A DNA stretch of 18,053 bases, taken from assembly GCA_964623885.1 (NCBI GenBank), contig CAZUVM010000067.1, forward strand, positions 1 through 18,053, written 5' to 3'. Each line of letters opens with the position of its first letter. Position 1 is the stretch's first letter. Origin of the DNA: CAZUVM01 sp964623885 (GTDB taxonomy: Bacteria; Verrucomicrobiota; Verrucomicrobiia; Limisphaerales; UBA8199). The translations under genes were made by a program, and so were the position numbers. The notes beneath the pieces are model-generated. The model had not been told where the DNA came from. It saw nothing but the letters and a program-made list of their open reading frames with translations, and made no database searches. Positions 7,007 through 15,200 of this stretch are shown piece after piece.

Positions 7007-7699
7007 CTACCCCAGCGGCAAATGCTGCTGCTGCGGGCCTGGCCGGGCAGGAATGATTCCCTTGTCCAGGGCGTAACGCGTGAGTCCGGCGATCTCGTGA
7101 ATACCGAGCTTGTCCATCACGGCCTGCCGATGTTTCTCCACGGTTTTGATACTTACCCCGAGGTTGCCCGCGATTTGCTTGTTGGGTTGCCCCTGGGCTA
7201 TCAATTCGAGCACCTCCTGCTCGCGTGGCGTCAGGGTCGGCGCGGTGGAAACACCGCCGCCCGGGGCACCCCCTTTTAAACGGCGAGCACGCAGCCGGCT
7301 GGCGATCGCCGGGCTGTAATAGATTTTACCCTGCCCGACCTGCCGGATGGCGCTCAACAACTCGTCCGCCGCCGAATGCTTGGTCATGTAGCCGCAAGCA
7401 CCAGCCTCCATGGCGCGTTGCACCATCTCTTCATCATGATAGGCCGAGAGCACCAGTACTTTTGAGCTTGGGACCTGCCGCGAGATATCGCGCGAAGCCT
7501 CCAGACCGTTGCCTTTCGGCATCGCCAGGTCCATCAGCACCACGTCCGGCTGCAGCTTGCGAGCAAGGCGAACCGCCGCCTGGCCGTTGTTCGTTTCGCC
7601 GGCAATCTCCAGTTCCGGGTCGGCACTGATCAGGACCCTCAAGCCCGCCCGGACGATTTCATGGTCTTCGGCAATCAGAACCTTTATACTTTTAGCCAT
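7007..7699 (-). CDS. NarL/FixJ-family response regulator (REC + LuxR HTH)
   Basis: A 230-residue two-component response regulator. The receiver domain spans about residues 4-120: acidic pair Glu11-Asp12, phospho-acceptor Asp57 in 'VVLMDLAMP', switch Ser85 in 'VLVLSAYHDEE' and invariant Lys107 in 'GYMTKH'. A Gly/Lys/Arg linker follows, then a LuxR-type helix-turn-helix at about 150-210 ('LTPREQEVLELIAQG', 'KQIAGNLGVSIKTVEKHR'). All residues needed for phosphorylation are present, so it should act as a phosphorylation-dependent transcription factor. No histidine kinase gene adjoins it, so it is an orphan here; its partner and targets are unknown. No good ribosome site is visible within the usual distance of the ATG. 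Its promoter side faces the gap that holds the DnaA-box-like elements. Confidence 0.95.
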   Translation of the reverse strand: MAKSIKVLIAEDHEIVRAGLRVLISADPELEIAGETNNGQAAVRLARKLQPDVVLMDLAMPKGNGLEASRDISRQVPSSKVLVLSAYHDEEMVQRAMEAGACGYMTKHSAADELLSAIRQVGQGKIYYSPAIASRLRARRLKGGAPGGGVSTAPTLTPREQEVLELIAQGQPNKQIAGNLGVSIKTVEKHRQAVMDKLGIHEIAGLTRYALDKGIIPARPGPQQQHLPLG

Positions 7700-7795
7700 A
7701 GGATTTATGTGCCGACTCCTTCGCCTTTGAAGCCGTTTGCATCTGCTGGTTGATGCCAGGGAGTTTGAATTGGAGGTGGTGGCTCGTCGAGGGAG

Positions 7796-7820
7796 AGTTA
7801 TCCACCGGCGGTGAATAACT
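7796..7820. promoter_or_regulatory. Inverted repeat of DnaA-box-like nonamers
   Basis: AGTTATCCACC (7796-7806) and GGTGAATAACT (7810-7820) are inverted copies with one mismatch and a 3-base spacer. Each contains a near match to the DnaA box TTATNCACA: TTATCCACC on the plus strand and TTATTCACC on the minus strand. It may be a DnaA-type binding site, an operator for one of the two divergent flanking genes, or a small hairpin. The call rests on sequence resemblance only. Confidence 0.35.
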
Positions 7821-7835
7821 TTGTTTTGTGAGGCC

Positions 7836-7850
7836 CGTTCCCTCGGAACG
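7836..7850. repeat. Short inverted repeat CGTTCC-CTC-GGAACG
   Basis: Two 6-base arms with a 3-base loop, 15 bases after the DnaA-box-like inverted repeat and in the middle of the 297-bp gap between divergent genes. It could be an operator or a weak stem-loop. No function can be assigned. Confidence 0.3.
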
Positions 7851-7864
7851 AACGAGCCCCGGCT

Positions 7865-7873
7865 TGTGAATAA
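7865..7873 (-). promoter_or_regulatory. DnaA-box consensus match (TTATTCACA)
   Basis: TGTGAATAA on the plus strand reads TTATTCACA on the minus strand, an exact match to TTATNCACA. The ten bases GTGAATAACT at 7866-7875 repeat those at 7811-7820. A further weaker match, TTATCCATG, lies at 7956-7964. The whole gap 7700-7996 holds no convincing gene, and these elements are what it contains. Confidence 0.35.
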
Positions 7874-7996
7874 CTCATTTGAGATTGAGCGGGAGCATGG
7901 ATTTCTGCTCTAATGAAGGGTCGCGAGCTGTTGGCTTGGCTTTCCAAACGGGACGTTATCCATGCAGTGTAAATCCAGCGACACGCGGAAACAAAG

Positions 7997-9160
7997 ATGA
8001 CAGAAGATTTGAAGAGCAAAAAGCGGCTGAAACGCCTTAAGCGCGCCGCTATTGCTGTTTTGTTGTTGGTTGTCGTGGCAGCCGTGTCCGGCTGTCACAC
8101 ACTTGGTTTTTATGGCCAGGCGCTTAAGGGCCAATACCAGATTTTTGCCAACGAGCGTACCATTACGAAGCTGCTCGCCGACACCAATACACCCGCTCCC
8201 CTGAAGGCGCGGTTCGAGTTGCTGCTGAAGTTGCGCACTTTTGCCGCGAGCGACCTGAAGCTGCCGGTGGATGAGCATTACCAGAAGTACGTTGACCTGC
8301 AGCGCCCGTACGTGGTGTGGAATGTCGAAGCGGCTCCGGAATTCTCGCTCGAAGCCAAAACCTGGTGGTATCCGCTGGTAGGCAGCCTCGAGTATCGCGG
8401 TTATTTTTCCAAACCCGGCGCCACCAACTATGCCGGTTACTTGCGCCGGAAAGGGTATGATGTTTCAGTCGGGGGTGTGGAAGCGTATTCAACCCTGGGT
8501 TGGTTCAAAGATCCGGTCCTGAACACGTTCATTTTCGAGCCGGATTCCGAGCTGGCGGAGATCATCTTCCACGAACTGGGGCACCAGCGCGTTTTTGCGC
8601 GCGGAGACACCGACTTTAACGAGGCGTTTGCCACCAGTGTGGGCGAGGAAGGGGCGCGCCGGTGGCTCGAGGGCAAAGGTGACACCAATGCTTTGCAGCG
8701 CTATGAAGCACACCTCCATCGCAACGGCCAGTTTGTCCACCTGGTCCAGACCACTCGCGCCCAATTGGAAGCCCTGTACGGCGATGAGCGCACTGAAAAT
8801 GGCAAGCTCCGTGCCGCCAGAAAAACGGACGCCCCCTCGCCAGTCTTGCGCCAGCGCAAACAGGAGATTCTGGACGATATGAAACACGAGTACGGCCGAC
8901 TCAGGACCGACTGGGGTGGTGATCCCGAATTTGACGGCTGGTTTCAGCGTCCGCTCAACAATGCCCACCTCAACTCGGTGGCTGCCTACTATGACCTCGT
9001 TCCTGCGTTCGAGGAGCTGTTGGCACAGAACGGCGGCGACCTGGAGAAGTTTTATCAGGCTGCCGAGCGCCTCTCAAAGAAGCCCAGGACCGAGCGGCAC
9101 GAAGAACTAAGGGCATTGGCAAGCGCGAAAATCAAAGTCAGTACGAGCCACTCGGACTGA
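7997..9160 (+). CDS. Zinc aminopeptidase-like lipoprotein (COG4324 family)
   Basis: A 387-residue predicted metallopeptidase of the 'predicted aminopeptidase' family (Pfam Aminopep, COG4324). The N-terminus is strongly basic and followed by a hydrophobic run ending 'VSGC', a plausible lipobox with Cys33, so it should be lipid-anchored or membrane-held facing the periplasm. The zinc site is visible as HELGH at residues 192-196, with the likely third ligand Glu209 in 'FNEAFATSVGEEGARRW', as expected in gluzincin-like enzymes. Other family signatures include 'GQALKGQYQI' near residue 42, 'WYPLVGSLEYRGYFS' near 125 and 'FNNAHL'-like 'RPLNNAHLNSVAAYYDLVPAFE' in the C-terminal part. Length is normal for the family. 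The start ATG 7997 has only a weak purine-rich upstream stretch. It is divergent from the response regulator and convergent with the giant gene. Substrate specificity cannot be read from the sequence. Confidence 0.9.
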   Translation: MTEDLKSKKRLKRLKRAAIAVLLLVVVAAVSGCHTLGFYGQALKGQYQIFANERTITKLLADTNTPAPLKARFELLLKLRTFAASDLKLPVDEHYQKYVDLQRPYVVWNVEAAPEFSLEAKTWWYPLVGSLEYRGYFSKPGATNYAGYLRRKGYDVSVGGVEAYSTLGWFKDPVLNTFIFEPDSELAEIIFHELGHQRVFARGDTDFNEAFATSVGEEGARRWLEGKGDTNALQRYEAHLHRNGQFVHLVQTTRAQLEALYGDERTENGKLRAARKTDAPSPVLRQRKQEILDDMKHEYGRLRTDWGGDPEFDGWFQRPLNNAHLNSVAAYYDLVPAFEELLAQNGGDLEKFYQAAERLSKKPRTERHEELRALASAKIKVSTSHSD

Positions 9161-9180
9161 GCATCAGTTCAGTGCCGAAC

Positions 9181-9200
9181 GCCGCGTGAGTGCACGCGGC
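9181..9200. terminator. Perfect 8-bp-arm hairpin between convergent genes
   Basis: GCCGCGTG (9181-9188) and CACGCGGC (9193-9200) are perfect inverted arms around the loop AGTG. The element sits 20 bp after the aminopeptidase stop and about 37 bp beyond the stop of the minus-strand giant gene. Being symmetric, it could end transcription from both sides, though no T-run follows. It may instead be one copy of a dispersed palindromic repeat. Confidence 0.5.
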
Positions 9201-9237
9201 CTACAGGAAATTCTAACCATGGGAATCCGCGGTCGAC

Positions 9238-12200
9238 TCACGGCACTCGCGGCGTGACCAGGCGGTAATATCGCGCAGGCGCGGCAGTGAACGTTGCGTC
9301 GTTTACCACAACCGGTCCATCGTGCGCAGCCGGGGCTATATCGGCCAGCTTTAGCCACACCCCCGCTTCAGTGTCCATTCTCCATAAGACAGAGTAGGAG
9401 TGCCCTGCGACGGCATTGAAGTGTAACGCGAGGGCGCCATTGCTCAAACTGGCGGAATCGAGCCGCAGCAGGCTGTTAGGATCGAGCGGATTGGTGCCCG
9501 CGAGATATTCCTGCAAGTTTGAGAAGCCATCACCGTCCGGGTCCGCATCAGGCGTGGCGCGCGGATCATTGATGGAGCCGAAATACTGGCGTTCCCAGGC
9601 GTCGGGAAGTCCATCGCCATCGGTATCTGCGGGATCCAGAAAATTGGCGCGGCCAGCGCTGGGCAGGCCGACAAACCAGTTGGCAGGATCTTTCCCGTAT
9701 GCCACGGGGTCGCTTCTTTGCAGCGAGCTGCCCGTGCCGCCCGCCCCAATCGGCCACGGCGCTCCGTTCACGTATTCGACCTGCTCCACCAAAATGTAGG
9801 GCACATAGCCGACGTCGGGATGCGGCGGGGCTTGTGGCGCATCCGGCCGATAGAGCGCAATGCTCTCCCCCGCGTTCGCCAGTTGTCCACCATAAGGTCC
9901 AAACAGCGGCGTATTGTTGGTGAGTTGATATCGGTTGCGGAACTCAACCAGCGCAATCGGGTCGGCCACGGGGTCGAAGTTGACCAGCAACAGCATTCCA
10001 CCGGCCGGCAAAGTAACGCCGGTCGGGAACACATAATCGATGCCGCCTTTAATTCTCCAGGTATTGGCCGGGTGGGCGGGATCAAACAATGGAACTGCAT
10101 AGGCAGTGGTATTCAGCAGTTCCACAAACTCGTCCTGGGTGTTGTCTTCTGCCCCGCTGGGTGGGTAGAACATGATTTCGTTGAGCACAATCGGACCGAC
10201 CCGTGGCCCTGAATTCGCAGCTCCCATCCCGGAACGGAATTGCTCGAGGGTCACCGGGTTCGTTGCGCCGAAGCTCAGCCCACTCTGGGCCACAAAATCC
10301 ACCTCTCCGACGGTGTTGGTGTAACGTCCGAAAGATACCCCATTCGCAGCGGCGCCAAAGTCGGCGCCAGCACGGTACCCGGTAAGATTGCCACCTGCAT
10401 CGGCCTGGCAAAGCCATGCCTGGTCACCGTGGGCGGAATTGAACGTGAACGGTGTGGACACACCATTTGTCGCATTGAACTCATATTCGTAAAATACCTT
10501 GAAACCACGCGCCGGGACCGTGGTTCCATCTGGGATTCGGTATTTTCTGAGGTCATTTGGCGAATTGCTGAGGAACCAGCCGCCGATATTCACATCCGTT
10601 GCGCCGGCGTTGTAAACTTCGACGGCATCTTCCAGTGGAGGATCCGAGTGCGTCAGTACTTCGTTAACCACAAGATCGCCAAAGGGCAGGTAATTCCCGG
10701 CGCCAGGAGAGACTGTCGAACTGAAACTTACGATGTTACTCGAGCCGTCCGGAAAGCGCCCTTCTGAGATACCTGTAGCTTGCGGTCCGAAACTCACCGC
10801 CGTGATCAGGATGCCTGCTGGTGAATAGAGGCCCACCGTGTCCCCGGATTTGCTCAACTTGAATTTCACGTGGCCCGCACCGGCGTTGGGGTTATTGTCA
10901 GCCAGGAATTGCACGTAACCATTCGCACCGGCACCGATGAACGACAGCGGCGGCATAGGCGAAAGGGTCTTTTTGGTCAGGTCATCCGTGAAAAACAATC
11001 CACCGAGCGACACCGGTTGTTCACCGCCGTTGTAGAGTTCGAACCAATCGCTGCCGCTTGCCGGGTCCGCCATCCATTCGTTTACGGTTACGTTTGCAAG
11101 AGCGCCCAGGCCTGCCGCGGAGTTGGGTCCCGCAGGCGTCGGGGTCGTGAGTTGCCAATCGCCTGAACCGTTGGGCACACGACCAACGGCAAAATCCGGC
11201 GTCTGCAAGCCAAACGTCAGCGCGTCGATCAGCCCGCCGCCTGAGGCGGCGCTGCCAAAAAGGTAAAGCCCGGCGCCGCTTGCGCTCAAAGCAAAACCGG
11301 TGTTCGTGCGAGAAATGGGCGCGTTGTTGTCGCAATACAACTGCAGAAAGCCTCCCGCCCCAATAAGGGTGCCGGGCGCGAACACAAATTTCCGCGGGGT
11401 ATTTGGCTCGTCAGTGAGGCTCAGGTCGGCGAGGCTCACCGGATTGGTGGACGGATTGAACAATTCGATCCAATCAGGTGTTGCGCCCGCGGAATTCGTA
11501 TAGGAATGATTGCTCGCGAATACCTCATTAAGCACGACCGGAACGCCAACGGTGCTGGTAACGATGTTGGTGGTATACTGAACCCCGCTGAGCAGCATGC
11601 CGAAGACATCGTCCGAGCTCGATGTGGCATTCTGATGCACCTCGACCGCCATGACATTGTCGCCGCGCACCAGGTTATTAGTTGGGAACTGCAGCAGTTC
11701 TGCCGAGCCTTCCACCATTTGTTGGGTCGCCAGGGTGTTGTAAGTGACCGTGGCGGGCATGCGCAGGGAGCCCACGCGCGTGCCGTTCAGGTAGTAGACG
11801 GCGCCATCGTCAATGTAATTGGTTGAGAGCAGCGTGAAATTGCTGAGGCTGCCGCTCCAGGGAAAATGCGCCCGATAATAAACCGTAATATGCCCACCAG
11901 CCTGATTGGGCGCGGGGATGTATGTCTGGAATGCGTACGGATACTCAGCCGGCGTGGTCTCGTAACCAAACAGGCCGAGCCCGCTTGACCAGGCAGCATC
12001 ATTAAAGCCGGTCTGCAACCAGGTGGTGCCAAGGTTGGTGCCGCCTGAGTTATCCCAACGCCAGTAGTTAGTCACTGTCAGCAACTGCACGGCAGTGGCG
12101 TTGATGTTAGTGACCGAAGTAATGCCGTTGGGAACCGGGTTCGGCGCGCCCGGAGTAGGTTGCATGAAGTCGGCCAGCGTATCGCTGCCGCTCGGGCTGC

Positions 12201-15200
12201 GCCCCTCGGCCACGTCGGTGCGTTGCGGTCCATAATTGATGACGTCGATGGGATTGCCATCTGGAGCGGACAACAGGATGAGTCCCCCATTTGCATTCAG
12301 CTTGAAGTTCACATGGTCGGCGCCTTGGCTCACATCCCCATCAGCCGTAAACACGGCATAGCCATGCGCGCCAATGAAACTGAGCGTGGGAATTGGATTC
12401 AGTTGCGGCGCACCCTCTGAGTCGGAAAGGAAACAGCCACCGAGAGCAGCCGGCAAAGCACTCGGGTTGAATATCTCAATAAAATCGTTGTTGGCGGCAA
12501 ATTGCTCATCGGCCAGCCATTCATTGATGCGAAGCGCATGACTATCTGCCAGGGGCAATGGACTGTTATTTCCACCAAAGGTAGGCACGCATGGCACCCA
12601 TGTGCCGTCTGCTGCGCGTCCGAGGGACAGGTCGGCGACCTGCATGCCAAACACGACGGAGTCCAGCAGTGCTCCGCCATGCGCCGCGCTGTCGTGCAGG
12701 TAGACATCGTCACGACTGGCCTTAAGGGCGAACCCGAGGTGGATGCCGTTGGTGGGCTGGGAGTCGGCAAACAGGACCAGGTACTGGCAGGGGGCGAGCG
12801 CGGGCGCGTTGGTCGGGAAGGTGTACTTGTAAGGCAAGGCTGCATTATCGCTCAAACCCATGCCTGCCAGCGCAACGGAGTTGGTCCCGTAATTGTAGAG
12901 CTCGATGAGGTCGGGGGTCGTGCCGCCGTTGGTCAGCGCAGTCGAGTTCTGCGCCAGGATTTCATTGAGCCGCACGGTGGGCCGATTGGGTGGCACATAC
13001 GTGGTATCCACAACCCAGGTGAGTGAGGTTGTTATTAAGGCATCGGCGCCGAGGTCGCTTGTGTCCTGATAGGTTCCGGCATCACGCTTGCCGCTGACCT
13101 GGACCTGGTGCGGGCCATTGGCCAAGCCGGTCAGCGAGATGGGCGTGCTGGTCGGCGTCTCGGCGTTCCACGCTCCGCCATCGAGTTGCCATTTATAGTG
13201 GGTGTAACCTGCGCCATTGGGCCAGCCAGCGACCGGCATGCCCGAACCCGAGCGCACGGTCCCAACCTTCAAAACGGCGCTGGTTTGGTTGTTGGTCCCC
13301 AGCGGTTCGCCGGAAATCGAGGCGCCCAGAGGAATGACTCCGCCCTGGTCGCGGCCGTTTGGTCCTGCGCTGTGCGCGGGTGAACCGGGCAGCAGACTGA
13401 ACCAATCTCGCATCACCTGGGCCTGGTCCCAGGTAGTGAAATACGTCTCCGACACCTGCGGCACATACTTCAGCAGCGGGTTATTCGTCGCGTTCCCGCC
13501 CCCCGGTCCCACCCAGGTGAACGGCATGAGATTGTTGCTGAAGGTGACTATGGCGTTGGTCAGGTTGCGGACCAGTTTCTCGGCGTCATAAATGATATTG
13601 CCCTCGAGGTACATTCCGCGCGCTTCGGCGACTCCTCCATCTTCAACGCACACGACGGCCGGATCGGTATCGGTGCCCCCGACATGGGTTTGGTGAACGA
13701 TCGTGTTATTAAGCAACGTAAAGAAATTGCCTTCCTTGGCCATCGCGGCCTGGTCGCAATCATAGAAAATGTTGCCGATGATCGTGATCTCGGAAGTATC
13801 GGAGCCGTAGCTGCCGCCGCTCACTCCGCTTGAGGAATCCGGCGACCCGTTCTGGTGCGAGTGCAGGAAAATGTTCCCTTCGATCCATGCGTCTGTGCCG
13901 TCGAGGTCGAGGATGTCATCGCTGGCGCCGGTGAAAACGTTATTATAGTACTGCACGATTGGCTGGTTCAAATCGCGATTGCCTCCTGTGAAGTCCATGA
14001 TGTCGTTGTAACCGGTGGTGCTGCCAAAGAAGCAATCGCGCACAATGCCATGGCCGCCGGCCTTAATGCCGCCGGTGCCATGCAGCAACTCGAACGGGGC
14101 CGTAGTCGTGGGAAAAACGCAAGCGCTTATGAGAAAGGAGCTGGAATCCAACGAAACATATTGGTGAGTCGTGGTAAGAAACGTGGTGTGGTCCAGGTAG
14201 AGTGTGCCGCCTGCGACCTCAATGCAGGTCGAGCCGTTGCCTTCGAAATACGCGTAGGCAATGCGCGTTTCGGACGAACCGGGCGCGCCGTTAATGGTCA
14301 ATCCGCCCCATGATACGCCCGAACCAGGCGCCACTGTGAAGCGAATCGGCGCGGCTGCTGTGCCCTCGGCCAAAAGCCGGCCGCCATTGGCAACGACGAC
14401 ATTTACGCCTGAACCGAGGTAAAGAGTCGTGCCCGGCTGAATAGTGAGGGTGGCGCCGCTATTGACGGTGACGCTGCTGGTTACGTTGTACGGACCACCG
14501 GCGGAGGTCCAGGTCGTGTCTGAAGCAATCGTTCCACCAACGGTCTGCACCACACCGCGGTCATACCAAATGTCGACGTTACTACGCGCGAACTCGAGCC
14601 CGTTGGTCCCAAGACATTGCACCAGGATGCGGTTGATGCCCGGATTAAGATTTACACTCGACGCGCTCCAGGTGCCTTGCCAGGCGGTCCAGGTTGCCGG
14701 GCTGCCATTGATTAGCACCACGCGGGTGTCGACGGCATTGGCTACGCCTGAGAGCGCAACCGTGGGAACGGTCGTGCGGGGATAACCATTCTGCACCGGC
14801 AGGTTATTTGTCACTGTCAGTGTGAGCGGGATTTGTGAGAGCACCCATGCGACCTGCGCCGCGTTGAACGCTTTCATTCTATCGAGCGTGCCTTGCGGCA
14901 GATACGTGTTGAGAAGCTGGTCCAGCAACGGATTCATTTCCGCGGGCGCGAAGGTGGAATCGATGTACGCCTTCAGCCATTTGTAATAAATCGGAGCGAA
15001 TTCCGGCGTCTTCATGAACCGGTCCATGACCGGCAACGCGTTCATGCGAAAAATGCTGTGCTGCGGCGGCACCGTGGTGAGCCCGCGGCCCATCAGCGTA
15101 TCCAGGTCGTAAGGCAGCGCGAGGAAGCGGGTATCGACCGTGCCGCGATACAGGGCGTAATCGTCGCCGACCCCGTTGGCGAGGCAGGTTTCGTCATTGT

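Noticed and set aside
7700..7996. Chromosomal origin of replication
   Set aside because: DnaA-box-like nonamers are present, but there is no origin-linked gene or AT-rich unwinding tract, so I report the motif cluster only.
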